Positions 26,419 through 35,500 are shown, counted from the stretch's first letter. The stretch is 64,000 bases of DNA from Mycobacterium sp. 1164966.3 (GCF_001665395.1 NZ_LZSG01000050.1:1-64000), one strand, 5' to 3'. A program made the numbers and translations. Notes: generated by a model from the letters alone, not told the origin.

Positions 26419-29355
26419 TTACACCTGAGCGTGAGCAGTCTGGCTTGTCGCGGTCACGTTCGGATGAGCGTTGTCGCCGCGCGGATGCACCACCTTCGGC
26501 CACCAGAACCAGCGGCCTAGCAGTGTGGCGATCGACGGCATCAGCAAGGTGCGCACGATCAATGTGTCCAGCAAAAGACCGATGCAGACGGTGGATCCGA
26601 ACTGTCCGAGCACCCGCAACTCGCTGCCCAGCATCGCGGCCATGGTGAACGCGAACACCAAACCCGCGGCGGTCACCACGCCGCCGGTGCCGGCCATCGA
26701 TCGAATGGTCCCGGTCTTCAGTCCGGCGTGGATCTCTTCCCTGAACCGAGAGACCAACAACAGGTTGTAGTCGGAGCCGACGGCCAACAGGATGATCACC
26801 GACAGCGCCATCACGATCCAGTGCACCTTGATGCCGAACAGGTCCTGCCAGATGAGCACGGACAGACCGAAGGACGCGGCGATCGAGCTCGCTGCCGTGC
26901 CGACGATAACCAGCGCCGCAACGACACTACGGGTGAGCAGCAGCATGATCATGAAGATCAGCGTGAGCGCCGATACCACCGCGATCATCAGGTCGTATTT
27001 GGCCCCGTCGTGCATGTCCTTGAACGTCGCGGCGGTACCGCCGAGAAAAACCTTGGCGTCCGACAGGGAGGACTGTTTCAGTCCCTCCTGAGCGGCCGTC
27101 CGCTCCGAGTCGACGCGCGAGATCCCTTCCGGCGTCATGGGATCGCCTTGGTGCGTGATGAAGAACCGCGCCGACTTGCCGTCCGGCGACAGGAACATTC
27201 GCAAACCCGTTTGGAAATCCGGGTTTTGGAAGGCTTCCGGCGGGAGGTAGAAGAAGTCGTCGTTCTGCGAGGTGTCGAAGCTTTGGCCCATGACAATCGC
27301 GGTATTGCTCATGGCCTCCATCTGGTCGATCATCGCCTTGAAAGTCTGATACAGCGTCAGCGTGATGCCTTTTGTCGACTTCAGCGTCGCAATCATCGTC
27401 GGGACCAAGTCCAGCATCTCGTGGGTGGCCACAGCTGTGCGCTTGATGTCAGCCGTGAGCTTGTGGAACTGCTCGGCAAGCTGGTCGAACCCGTCCAACG
27501 AGTCGAACAGTGAGCGCAACGACCAGCAGATCGGAATGTCGAAGCAGTGCTTCTCCCAGTAGAAGTACGACCTGATCGGCCGCCAGAAATCGTCGAAGTC
27601 GGCGATGTGGTCCCGTAGCTTGTCGGTGATTTCCGAAGTTTCCGCTGTCGTCGCCGCGCTGTCGTCAGCGGCATTGGAAAGATCTTGGGTCACTTCATAC
27701 AAGCGTTGTGTGTAGTCGATCTGGTCCTGCAGCAAGTCGGCCATTCTGAGGATGTCGGCCATGCGGTCCTTCAAAAAGGCCATGTTCTGCATCGTCGTCT
27801 GGCTCTGCATGCTGTTCTGAAATGGTATGGAGCTGTGCTGAATTGGAATGCCCAGCGGCCGGGTGATGTCCTGGACCATGGCGATGCCGACGACGCGGAT
27901 GACGTTTTTGGCCACCCGGTCCAGGACCAGCATGTCGGCGGTGTTGCGCATGTCGTGATCGGCCTCGATCATCAGCATGTCGGGGTTCATCCGGGCCTGG
28001 GAGAAATGCCGGTCCGCGGCCGCTTGCCCCAGGTTCGACGGGGCACTCGTGGGCAAGTAGTAGCGGTCGTTGTAGCTCGTCTTGAAGCTCGGCAGCGCGA
28101 CCATGCCGACCAGCACGACGGCCGCGCTGACCGCCAGAATCGGTGCGGGCCAACGCACCACCGCCGTGCCTATCCGGCCCCAGAGGCGACCTCGCTTGGC
28201 GGCCAGCGTGGATTCGAAAAGGCTCAACTTGCTGCCCAAAAAGACTATGGCGGGTCCCAAGGTGACCCCGGCCAGCACCACCACCAGCATCCCGATGGCC
28301 ACGGGCGCGCCCATGGTGTTGAACCACGGCAACCGGGCGAAGCTCAGGCAGTAGGTCGCACCCGCGATGGTCAGGCCCGACCCCAGCACGACGGGGGCCA
28401 CACTGCGAAACGTCGTGTAATACGCGGTTTCTCGGTCCTCGCCGGAGCGCCGTGCCTCTTGATATCGCCCGACCAGGAAGATCCCGTAGTCCGTGGCGGC
28501 CGCGATCGCCAGCATGGTCAGGATGTTCGCGGCGAACGTGGTGAGCCCGAATGCGTTGTTATAGGCCAGAACCGCGACGACGCCGCGTGCACACAACAAC
28601 GCGACGAACGTCATGAACAGCTGAATCAATGTGGTGACGATCGATCGGTAGACCAGCAGCAACATGATCGCGATCGCGCCAAGGGTGAACAACGTGATCT
28701 TGGCCAGGCTGGCGTTGCCGATGACGTGCATGTCGTCGCTGAGGGCGGCCGGGCCCGTCACGTAGACGTCCAAACCGGCCGGTGGCTTGTTCTTCTCGAT
28801 AACCTTGCGGACAGCCTCGACCGAATTGTTGGCCTGGGTGGTGCCTTGATTGCCGGCCAGGTTCAGCATGACGTATGCGCCCTTGCCATCGGCGCTTTGG
28901 GCGCCCGCCGCCGTCAGCCGGTCTCCCCAGAAGTCCTGGATGTGCTGGATGTGCTTGTGATCCTGCTGCAGCTGACGAATCAGGTTGTCGTAGTAGCGAT
29001 GTGCCTCGTCGCCCAGTGGCCCCTTACTCTCCAGCACGATCATCACGGTGCTATTGGAGTCGAACTCCTTGAAGTTGTGGCCCAGTCGCATCATCGCCTG
29101 CATCGACGGGGCGTCCAGTGGGGCCATCGGCGCGGAATGCGCCTCGCCGACGACCTCCAGGGTGGGGACGGCGATGTTGACGACGACCGTGACGAACACC
29201 CAGATCAGCAAGATCGGCAGGGCGAAGATGCGGATCATGTGCGGGATGAATGGCCGGTGCGGGCGTCCGGCGGGTTCGACGCGGCTCCCGGTTCGGATGG
29301 GCCCGGTGTCTTCGGTGTCCGTTTCCAGGTGACTTCTGCTATTCAGATCGCTCAT
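26419..29355 (-). CDS. MmpL-family RND transporter
   Basis: A 978-residue RND-superfamily exporter of the mycobacterial inner membrane. One membrane helix (about 42-62) precedes a periplasmic domain, then five helices (about 215-385), a second large periplasmic domain with a long helical section (about 425-765), and five more helices. Both proton-relay Asp-Tyr pairs are present: Asp289-Tyr290 (AAATDYGIFLVGRY) and Asp862-Tyr863 (AVGSDYNLLLVSRF). The long second periplasmic domain and the MmpS partner point to the MmpL4/MmpL5 cluster, which exports siderophores or related lipopeptides. It overlaps the mmpS stop by four bases. Cargo is not determinable. Confidence 0.94.
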   Translation of the reverse strand: MSDLNSRSHLETDTEDTGPIRTGSRVEPAGRPHRPFIPHMIRIFALPILLIWVFVTVVVNIAVPTLEVVGEAHSAPMAPLDAPSMQAMMRLGHNFKEFDSNSTVMIVLESKGPLGDEAHRYYDNLIRQLQQDHKHIQHIQDFWGDRLTAAGAQSADGKGAYVMLNLAGNQGTTQANNSVEAVRKVIEKNKPPAGLDVYVTGPAALSDDMHVIGNASLAKITLFTLGAIAIMLLLVYRSIVTTLIQLFMTFVALLCARGVVAVLAYNNAFGLTTFAANILTMLAIAAATDYGIFLVGRYQEARRSGEDRETAYYTTFRSVAPVVLGSGLTIAGATYCLSFARLPWFNTMGAPVAIGMLVVVLAGVTLGPAIVFLGSKLSLFESTLAAKRGRLWGRIGTAVVRWPAPILAVSAAVVLVGMVALPSFKTSYNDRYYLPTSAPSNLGQAAADRHFSQARMNPDMLMIEADHDMRNTADMLVLDRVAKNVIRVVGIAMVQDITRPLGIPIQHSSIPFQNSMQSQTTMQNMAFLKDRMADILRMADLLQDQIDYTQRLYEVTQDLSNAADDSAATTAETSEITDKLRDHIADFDDFWRPIRSYFYWEKHCFDIPICWSLRSLFDSLDGFDQLAEQFHKLTADIKRTAVATHEMLDLVPTMIATLKSTKGITLTLYQTFKAMIDQMEAMSNTAIVMGQSFDTSQNDDFFYLPPEAFQNPDFQTGLRMFLSPDGKSARFFITHQGDPMTPEGISRVDSERTAAQEGLKQSSLSDAKVFLGGTAATFKDMHDGAKYDLMIAVVSALTLIFMIMLLLTRSVVAALVIVGTAASSIAASFGLSVLIWQDLFGIKVHWIVMALSVIILLAVGSDYNLLLVSRFREEIHAGLKTGTIRSMAGTGGVVTAAGLVFAFTMAAMLGSELRVLGQFGSTVCIGLLLDTLIVRTLLMPSIATLLGRWFWWPKVVHPRGDNAHPNVTATSQTAHAQV

Positions 29356-29804
29356 GCCGACTTCACCAGGCAGAAGATTTGGGGGTTGACGCCGTCGGAG
29401 TTTCGCTCTTCCCGGACCACGCCGTCGACGGTGATGCGGCAGCCGATCCGGCTGCCGTCACCTTGCACCATGATGTTGGCGCTCACCGACGGCAGCGTCG
29501 TGGAGACGGTGGCGGACCACGGCAGCGGTGCGGCGTTGATCTGGTGGGTGTTGGCGTTCTCGTCCCAATAATTCAGGTTCGCGGTGGATCCGGCGGGGCC
29601 GAAGACGTCGTAGCGGACGACTTTGGGGTTGAACTGCACGATCTTGATCCCGGCGCCGGCGCCGGCGTTGAGGTCCTCTGAGCCGAAGATCCGGTGCAGC
29701 CGCGTCACGACCAGCCCTGAGACGGCAAGCACGGCCACCAACACCAGGGGTATCCAGGCTCGCTTGGCCAAGCGGCCAATTCGACCGGTAATCCGACCAG
29801 CCAT
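29352..29804 (-). CDS. MmpS-family accessory membrane protein
   Basis: A 150-residue protein with one N-terminal membrane helix (WIPLVLVAVLAVSGLVVTRL) and a periplasmic beta-sandwich domain. The family stretch VRYDVFGPAGSTANLNYWD and the closing GVNPQIFCLVKSA are typical of MmpS4/MmpS5. It is the upstream partner of the MmpL gene and translationally coupled to it. MmpS proteins work with MmpL4/5-type transporters in export across the envelope. Confidence 0.93.
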   Translation of the reverse strand: MAGRITGRIGRLAKRAWIPLVLVAVLAVSGLVVTRLHRIFGSEDLNAGAGAGIKIVQFNPKVVRYDVFGPAGSTANLNYWDENANTHQINAAPLPWSATVSTTLPSVSANIMVQGDGSRIGCRITVDGVVREERNSDGVNPQIFCLVKSA

Positions 29805-29972
29805 CTCACCGCCTCCCGCTTGCGATCCTGGTTTGTAACGCGCCGCCTCAGAGCTTGCTTCCCGAGGCAGGCGTAGCGCTGCCCGGCAGAATCTTTGTTT
29901 GGCTAAGAATCGTAAACCTTAGTGCACGAAAGCGTTCCTCCGGGGTGTCGCCGTGTGGCCAACGCCACCCGG

Positions 29973-31040
29973 TTAGCTCGCGACCCGGCCGGTGACCGGC
30001 GGCAGGTCGGCGAGCGTCACGATCCCGGGGGCGGCGGCGACCACCGTCGGCACAGCGTTGGTGACCGGCATGGCGGTGTAGATCATGCCCAGGCCCATGA
30101 ACCCGGGTTCGGTCCAGTCCTTGGGCGGTAGACAGTGCAGCACCGTGCGCATGTTGGGCAACCCGAACACCTGGATGACGTGGCCGTGCTCGAGCGGTTT
30201 GGGCGGGACCACGTGGTCGCCCATGGTCCAGTTGAACCCGACGCTGACGACGTTGCGATCGCCGGCCCAGCCGCGGTGGTAGCCGTACACGCTGCCCACG
30301 GTTCCCGCCGGAATCTTCATGAATCCCAGGTCGGAGTCCGCGGTGGCGGCGGTAAAGGTGACGTCGAAGGTCATCCTGTCCAGCTTCGCCCCGATCGCGT
30401 CGGCCATCATCGCGGCCGACTCGGCGAAGACCTCGCTCTCCCGCCGCACGCTCTCGGCCAGTCCAGGCGTGTCGGGGTCCTGCGAAAATCCCATCGCCGT
30501 CTGGGTTTCCGCCGATTCGTAGGTCGAGCAGTCCACCGATTCGGTGATCCGGATCTCGTCGACGCGCTCGCACGAGGCGCTGAGCACCATGCCGACCATG
30601 TTCGTCATGCCCGGGTGCGCGCCGCTGCCGAAGATCGTCGAGCCGCCGCGCCGGCAGGCTTCCGCAATTCGTTGCCGGTCCTGCGGCGTCTGCTTGCCGC
30701 CGGTAATCCAGGCTGCGCTGGTGCACACATTCACTCCGGATTCCAGCAGGCGTACCAACTCATCGATATTGGGCCACAACGGGTTATAGCAACATGCGTC
30801 GGGCCGCAGGGCGAGCAGCGCGTCGATGTCGCCGGTGGCCTTCACCCCGGTCGGCTCCGGCCAGCCCGCCAGTTCGGCGGCGTCGACGCCGACCTTGTCC
30901 GGCCCGTGCGCATAGACCCCGACGAGTTCCATGTCAGGCCTGCCGATGATGGCGTGCAGGGAGCGCCGGCCGATGTTGCCGGTGGTCCACTGGATCACCC
31001 GCAACGGACGGTCTGTGCCGACTGAGGTTGAAGGCGTCAT
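29973..31040 (-). CDS. DapB-like NAD(P)-dependent dehydrogenase
   Basis: A 355-residue protein of the dihydrodipicolinate reductase-like / 2,4-diaminopentanoate dehydrogenase group that is abundant in mycobacteria. The dinucleotide motif is VIQWTTGNIGRRSL near residue 15, then an NPLWPN stretch and GSGAHPGMTNMVGM. These proteins are not the lysine-pathway DapB, which is much shorter; substrates are generally unknown. GGAGCACTCG precedes the ATG at 31040. It lies 168 bases upstream of mmpS on the same strand. Confidence 0.85.
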   Translation of the reverse strand: MTPSTSVGTDRPLRVIQWTTGNIGRRSLHAIIGRPDMELVGVYAHGPDKVGVDAAELAGWPEPTGVKATGDIDALLALRPDACCYNPLWPNIDELVRLLESGVNVCTSAAWITGGKQTPQDRQRIAEACRRGGSTIFGSGAHPGMTNMVGMVLSASCERVDEIRITESVDCSTYESAETQTAMGFSQDPDTPGLAESVRRESEVFAESAAMMADAIGAKLDRMTFDVTFTAATADSDLGFMKIPAGTVGSVYGYHRGWAGDRNVVSVGFNWTMGDHVVPPKPLEHGHVIQVFGLPNMRTVLHCLPPKDWTEPGFMGLGMIYTAMPVTNAVPTVVAAAPGIVTLADLPPVTGRVAS

Positions 31041-31071
31041 CGAGTGCTCCTTACCGCAACAGTTTGGTCAG

Positions 31072-32022
31072 CTACGCACGCCCGATGACGGGAAACGCAA
31101 TCTGTGTTCCACTTCGGCCCTTGATCTCGACCTGCTCGGGTGGACCCCAGACGTATTTCGTCTCGGCGGCGGCATGCACGGTGGCGGTGGTCATCACCGG
31201 TGCGCGCCCGCCACGTCCGGCGATACCGGCCAGCCGAAAGGCGACATTGGTGGCGTCCCCGATCACGGCCTCCACCGTCCTGGTCATTGCGGCGAGCGCG
31301 GCCCTGCCCTGTACCACCGCCCAGCCCATCCGGATCGGCGAGCCGTTCGGCTCACGAAGCGGCAGCCCGGGCGCGAGTTCCTCGACCTTCTGGTTCGCGG
31401 CTAGCGCGAAGTCGATCGCGAGCTCGTTGGCATTGGGTAACGCCCGTAGCCCCCAGACCGCGTACAGCGCGTCGCCGGCGTAGTGGTTGAGGGTGCCGCG
31501 GTGGGCGCGCAGGACGCGGCCCAACTCGGTCCAAAGGTAATTCAGGCTCTCCGCGATCACTTTGCTGTCGGTGACTTCGGAGATCGTCGAGTAGTTGGTG
31601 ATGTCGCCGACCACCATCACCATGATCTCCTCGGTGATCCGGGTCATCGTGTACTCGCCGGTGTTCTCCTGGACGGTGTTGAACCGGTCCGACCGGAATC
31701 TCAGCGTGACGTCGCCGATCCGGATCTGGTCGTTCGGCCTGATGGGGACGGGTACGGCGCGTTCGAGCCGCGCGCCGTTGAGCAACGTTCCATTGGTGCT
31801 GGTGTCGATGATGAAAGCCTGGTCGGTGGCTAGATCCAAGCGGATTTCGAGGTGGTTGCGGGAGATACCGGGATCGTTGATCACCAGTCGGCGGTGTTCG
31901 GCGATACCCGGGCAGACGCGGCCGACGAAAAGTTGATCGAAAATCGGCACGATGCGCGCGCCGTCCTCTGCACGCATGATCAGGTCGGCCAGCGGCTCCC
32001 CGCGCGACCTATTGGCGTCCAC
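31072..32022 (-). CDS. FHA domain-adenylate/guanylate cyclase fusion
   Basis: A 316-residue cytoplasmic signalling protein. Residues about 30-110 are a forkhead-associated domain that would bind a phosphothreonine peptide (GRVCPGIAEHRRLVI, ISRNHLEI with Ser54 and His57, STNGTLLNG). Residues about 133-300 are a class III cyclase domain with both metal aspartates, Asp140 (VVGDITNYS) and Asp184 (YAGDALYAVWG), and the IGDATNVAFRL motif. The usual substrate lysine before the second Asp is replaced by an Asn/His pair, so product identity is uncertain. GTG at 32022 is preferred over TTG at 32031. The upstream neighbour is a cNMP-binding patatin. Confidence 0.85.
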   Translation of the reverse strand: MDANRSRGEPLADLIMRAEDGARIVPIFDQLFVGRVCPGIAEHRRLVINDPGISRNHLEIRLDLATDQAFIIDTSTNGTLLNGARLERAVPVPIRPNDQIRIGDVTLRFRSDRFNTVQENTGEYTMTRITEEIMVMVVGDITNYSTISEVTDSKVIAESLNYLWTELGRVLRAHRGTLNHYAGDALYAVWGLRALPNANELAIDFALAANQKVEELAPGLPLREPNGSPIRMGWAVVQGRAALAAMTRTVEAVIGDATNVAFRLAGIAGRGGRAPVMTTATVHAAAETKYVWGPPEQVEIKGRSGTQIAFPVIGRA

Positions 32023-32035
32023 GGCTAACAACCTA

Positions 32036-32131
32036 GCCCGCCGACGATGCGCGCCGTGAAGCGGCGGGAGGAGGAGGTGGGCAATCGAATCCTGCCCGCC
32101 GACGTTGCGCGCCGTGAAGCGGCGGGAGGAG
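32036..32131. repeat. Two 38-bp direct repeats, each able to form a hairpin
   Basis: Copies at 32036-32073 and 32094-32131 differ at one base and have a 58-bp period. Each contains CCCGCCG and CGGCGGG arms (32037-32043 with 32062-32068 in the first copy), and an alternative CGCCG-TGAAG-CGGCG stem. They fill the gap between the patatin gene and the FHA-cyclase gene, both on the minus strand. Confidence 0.85.
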
Positions 32132-32132
32132 C

Positions 32133-33884
32133 TTAACGAACCAGTGCCGGCTGTGCGTCCAGAGCCGCCCGGGTCGCGGCCCGGCCAGCTTCCAGGGCGG
32201 CGTCAAGTTTCTTGAAATCCATCGGGCCGATCGCAGTGACATCCGGCTCGATGACGGCGGCGATCTGCGGGTCGAGCAAGTTCACCGCCGAGCCGGCAAG
32301 GTCGACGGTCCGAAGCAACGTCTCCTGAAGCGGCGGCAGGGCGACTTCCGAACCGGTCAGCAACCGCCGAACCACCCCGGGCAGCGGAACGATCGCCGGC
32401 AACAGCCCAAAGCCCTTGGACGGCACGAACTTTTGACGCAGGTCGACACAGATGACTTGGCCGTCCGGATCGGCGCACATCACATCGGCGGGGAGTTGGT
32501 TCAACAGGCCTCCGTCGACGAGCATTTGTTCGCCTTGCAGTACCGGCGGCATCAGACCGGGGATCGAGATCGACGCGCGCACGGCGAGCGCCAGCGGACC
32601 GCGTCGGTGAACGATTTCATCGCCGGTGATCATGTCGGCGGACACGGAGAAGAAGTCGTGCGGTAGATGTTCGATCAAGGTGGTGCCGACGAAGTTCTCG
32701 AGGAGGCGATCGATGCGTTGACCTCGGGTGAAGGCCACCGCGGGAAGCGTGTAGTCGCCGAGGGGGTTGCCCTGTCCCAGGTACTTGCGCGCCGCCGCGA
32801 TCGCCTCCTGGGCATCCATTCCTACCGCGAAGGCCGCGGCGGCGATCGCGCCGGCACTCGTTCCGCCGAACCGGTCGATGACGACACCGGCCCGGGTGAG
32901 CTCTTCGTAGACACCGAAATGCGACAGCCCTCGAGCGCCGCCGCCCGCCAGCACCAGACCCAAAGATCGGCCGGCGATCCTGCGGGCCAGAGCGCCGATG
33001 CCGTCGTCGTCGGCGCGGTGGTGCGAGATCGGATTCAGCACATCCCACCAACCCGGATCCGGTTCATGCCCGCACGCCAGCAGATGCACCGGCCGTCCGT
33101 GGGTGACAAGCGAATCGAGGCCGCCCGACGGGTGTTTTTGAGCCAGCAGGAACACCAGTCGGTCGCTTTGCGCCGCAACATATCGTCGCCAGAGGTGGCC
33201 TGAGCCTCGTTCGGCTACCAGCAGCACCCAATCGTTGCTTCGTTCCGCCCGATCAAGAGCTTCGCTGAACGCCTCTACGAGGTCGCCGTAGTCGTGGACT
33301 TCTGCGGTCGTCTCGACGGGCGGAGCCAGCACGGCCGTCTTGCCATGAGCGCCTAGCAGTTTCGCGATCTTGTCAACGATCGGGGCGGCCACGGCGTCAC
33401 CCGTCGACAGCATGCCGATGACCCTGGGTCGCTGAGAGATCTCCGCCGCTCGCGACCTTTGCAGCATGCCCGCCATTGCCCGCAGCATCACCGATTGCAG
33501 TTGCGGAGTGGTTGCGAGCACCTCGGTGAAGGTGTCAGCGGCGATCCGCCAGACCTCGCCGTCGCGAACGGCCCGCACGCCGGCAGATCGCGGGGCGCCC
33601 GCGATCACGCCCAGGTCCCCGATGGAATCGCCCGATCCCATCTCGCGAAACACCTGGCCGTCGACGCCGACGACCGCGAACCGCCCCGAGGCGACGATGT
33701 AGATGGCGTCCGACGGGTCTCCCAGCCGAAAGAGCCACTCGTCGGCGAAGATGTGGTGGCGACTGACCGCGCCGGAGAGTTGATCGAGTTGGTCGTCGTC
33801 GAGGTCAGCGAGAAGCGGAACCTTGCGCAGCGCAGCTCGTTTGTCGGCGGCACGCAGGGGGGCCCGGCGGCGTTTGGCGCTCAA
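32133..33884 (-). CDS. Patatin-like phospholipase with cyclic-nucleotide-binding domain
   Basis: A 583-residue protein. Residues about 20-135 are a cyclic-nucleotide-binding domain with the phosphate cassette GDLGVIAGAPRSAGVRA (Arg99 kept, the usual Glu replaced by Asp). Residues about 308-480 are a patatin domain with oxyanion GGGARG, nucleophile Ser343 in GTSAG and catalytic Asp457 in VDGG, so a lipid acyl hydrolase is expected. The middle section is of unknown fold. The start is TTG at 33884 with AAGGAG eight bases upstream. Length and arrangement resemble Rv2565, and proteins with this layout are often called NTE-like. Confidence 0.9.
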   Translation of the reverse strand: MSAKRRRAPLRAADKRAALRKVPLLADLDDDQLDQLSGAVSRHHIFADEWLFRLGDPSDAIYIVASGRFAVVGVDGQVFREMGSGDSIGDLGVIAGAPRSAGVRAVRDGEVWRIAADTFTEVLATTPQLQSVMLRAMAGMLQRSRAAEISQRPRVIGMLSTGDAVAAPIVDKIAKLLGAHGKTAVLAPPVETTAEVHDYGDLVEAFSEALDRAERSNDWVLLVAERGSGHLWRRYVAAQSDRLVFLLAQKHPSGGLDSLVTHGRPVHLLACGHEPDPGWWDVLNPISHHRADDDGIGALARRIAGRSLGLVLAGGGARGLSHFGVYEELTRAGVVIDRFGGTSAGAIAAAAFAVGMDAQEAIAAARKYLGQGNPLGDYTLPAVAFTRGQRIDRLLENFVGTTLIEHLPHDFFSVSADMITGDEIVHRRGPLALAVRASISIPGLMPPVLQGEQMLVDGGLLNQLPADVMCADPDGQVICVDLRQKFVPSKGFGLLPAIVPLPGVVRRLLTGSEVALPPLQETLLRTVDLAGSAVNLLDPQIAAVIEPDVTAIGPMDFKKLDAALEAGRAATRAALDAQPALVR

Positions 33885-33910
33885 TCTGCTGCTCCTTTGG
33901 GTCGCTGGTA

Positions 33911-33969
33911 CTTAGTCGCTTTTGTCGCTTAGTCGCTTTGTCGCTTAGTCGCTTTGTCGCTTAGTCGCT
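33911..33969. repeat. Short tandem repeat spanning a stop codon
   Basis: Three units of CTTAGTCGCTTTGTCG (17, 16 and 16 bp, the first with one extra T) plus a partial fourth. Each unit is two related 8-mers (CTTAGTCG, CTTTGTCG). The array begins inside the last codons and stop of the PPOX gene and runs into the leader of the patatin gene. Confidence 0.88.
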
Positions 33970-34383
33970 GATGTCGAACCCGGCGATGACCTTGATGGGG
34001 CGGATCCGGACTGCCACCTCGCCAGGAACCGCGTTGCGGCGGCCGAACTCCTCAGCGCGGTCGGCGCCCATGTACCGCGCGCCGGTTCGGGTCGCGATGT
34101 TCAGCACGTCCCGGGGGTCGTCGGTTATCGTCGCCGTCCCCTGCACCTGGACGAACGAATACGGTGGATGCGGGTCGTCGACACAGATTGCGACTCGCGG
34201 ATCACGCTGCAGTGCACGGCCTTTCGGCGTATGACGCTCGGTGGTGAACACCAGCTGGCCATCCTCCACCACGAACCACACCGGGGTGACCAGCGGCCGG
34301 CCGTCCGACGCGAGGAAACCCAGCATCCCGGTTCGGGTCCCGGCCGAGAGGAACTCGACGACTTTGTCGGTCAGCTCGGCCAT
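33961..34383 (-). CDS. PPOX-class F420-dependent oxidoreductase-like protein
   Basis: A 140-residue split-barrel flavin/F420-binding protein. The typical N-terminus (KVVEFLSAGTRTGMLGFLAS DGRP, with VTPVWFVVEDGQLVF following) and the ALQRDPRVAICVDDPHPPYSFVQV stretch match the F420-dependent PPOX group. No substrate can be named. The C-terminal codons and stop form part of a tandem repeat, so the end of the reading frame could vary. It follows the acyl-CoA dehydrogenase pair by three bases. Confidence 0.83.
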   Translation of the reverse strand: MAELTDKVVEFLSAGTRTGMLGFLASDGRPLVTPVWFVVEDGQLVFTTERHTPKGRALQRDPRVAICVDDPHPPYSFVQVQGTATITDDPRDVLNIATRTGARYMGADRAEEFGRRNAVPGEVAVRIRPIKVIAGFDISD

Positions 34384-34386
34384 GTA

Positions 34387-35493
34387 TTAAAGCCGTGCCA
34401 GGTCGTAGTCACCGACGTGGTCGATCAACACCTGCAGGTGATCTTGTGACGAGCCCAGCGTGTGCTCGATCGCGGTGAGTCTGGCTGCGTAATGACCGAC
34501 CGGATATTCCGCGGTCATGCCGATACCGCCGTGCAGCTGAATCGATTCCTGCGCGATATGCCGGCCCGAGCGGCCGATCTGCAGTTTGGCACGCGAGGCG
34601 ATCAACGGGTCGAGGTTGCCGTCGGCGATCGACATCGCCGCGTACAGGTTCATGCTGCGGGCCATCTCCAGCGAGACATACATGTCGGCGGAGCGTTGCG
34701 TCAGCGTCTGGAACTTGTTGAGCGTGACGCCGAATTGCTTGCGGGTCTTGAGGTAATCGGTGGTCAAACGCAGCGCTTCCTCCATCGCCCCGACGGCTTC
34801 GGAGCACAACGCCGACTGGATGCGAATGATGGCGTGGCCGATGGCATTTGACGCGTCTTGTCCATCGCCAAGGGGTTCGGCGGGCGTGCGGTCCAGGTCG
34901 ATCTGCGCGCCACGCTGTCCGTCGAATGTCGGGTACGGATGGCGGGTTACGGATTCCGCGTCGACGAGAAACAGCGCGGGGCCGCCGTTCGGCAATGCCG
35001 CGCTGACCACCAGCGTGTCGGCGCAATCGCCAGCCAGCACTGGGTTCTTTCGTCCAATCAACAGCCACGAATCACCTTGTTGCTCAGCGGTAGTGGTGAG
35101 CTTTGCTTCGGCCTTGCGGTGTCCGGGCTCCAGGTGGGCGAAGGCCAGCAGCCGTTGTCCGGCGGCGACTTCATCGAGCAGCTCCTTCTGCGCTTGACTG
35201 CCGTGGTCAGCGATCAGCGAACCGGGACCCAACGCGGCGTGCACGACGGGTTCGGGTGCCAGCCGTCGCCCGATTTCGGTGAGCACGACCATGATCTCGA
35301 TCTGGCCCGACTCGTCCGGGTCGAATCCAAGGCCGAGAATCCCGATGTCGGCCAGCTGGCTCCAGACCTCGCGGCTCCAGCCGAGTTCGGTGTCGATGAC
35401 CTTGTTGCGGCTCTCCGGATCATAGCTGCGCGCAAGGAGGTCACGGGTGGTATCGCGGAGCAGGGCCTGCTCGTCACTCAACTGAAAGTCCAT
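34387..35493 (-). CDS. Acyl-CoA dehydrogenase, small partner subunit
   Basis: A 368-residue acyl-CoA dehydrogenase-fold protein. It opens MDFQLSDEQALLRDTTRDLL and has the C-terminal QLHGGIGMTAEYPVGHY motif that contributes to FAD binding across subunits. The ATG at 35493 fits the family start, while the open frame further upstream does not. It lies eight bases after a second, different dehydrogenase gene. Adjacent pairs like this in mycobacteria (for example the steroid-degrading FadE pairs) usually form one heteromeric enzyme. Probable substrate: a bulky acyl-CoA, by inference only. Confidence 0.87.
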   Translation of the reverse strand: MDFQLSDEQALLRDTTRDLLARSYDPESRNKVIDTELGWSREVWSQLADIGILGLGFDPDESGQIEIMVVLTEIGRRLAPEPVVHAALGPGSLIADHGSQAQKELLDEVAAGQRLLAFAHLEPGHRKAEAKLTTTAEQQGDSWLLIGRKNPVLAGDCADTLVVSAALPNGGPALFLVDAESVTRHPYPTFDGQRGAQIDLDRTPAEPLGDGQDASNAIGHAIIRIQSALCSEAVGAMEEALRLTTDYLKTRKQFGVTLNKFQTLTQRSADMYVSLEMARSMNLYAAMSIADGNLDPLIASRAKLQIGRSGRHIAQESIQLHGGIGMTAEYPVGHYAARLTAIEHTLGSSQDHLQVLIDHVGDYDLARL

Positions 35494-35500
35494 GACTGCC

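Noticed and set aside
27685..29571. 628-codon plus-strand open frame opposite mmpL
   Set aside because: The minus strand encodes an unmistakable MmpL; the antisense frame is Arg/Gln/His-rich with no protein pattern, typical of high-GC shadows.
29805..29972. CTAAG-N10-CTTAG inverted repeat upstream of mmpS as an iron box
   Set aside because: It does not match the mycobacterial IdeR consensus and the arms are only five bases.
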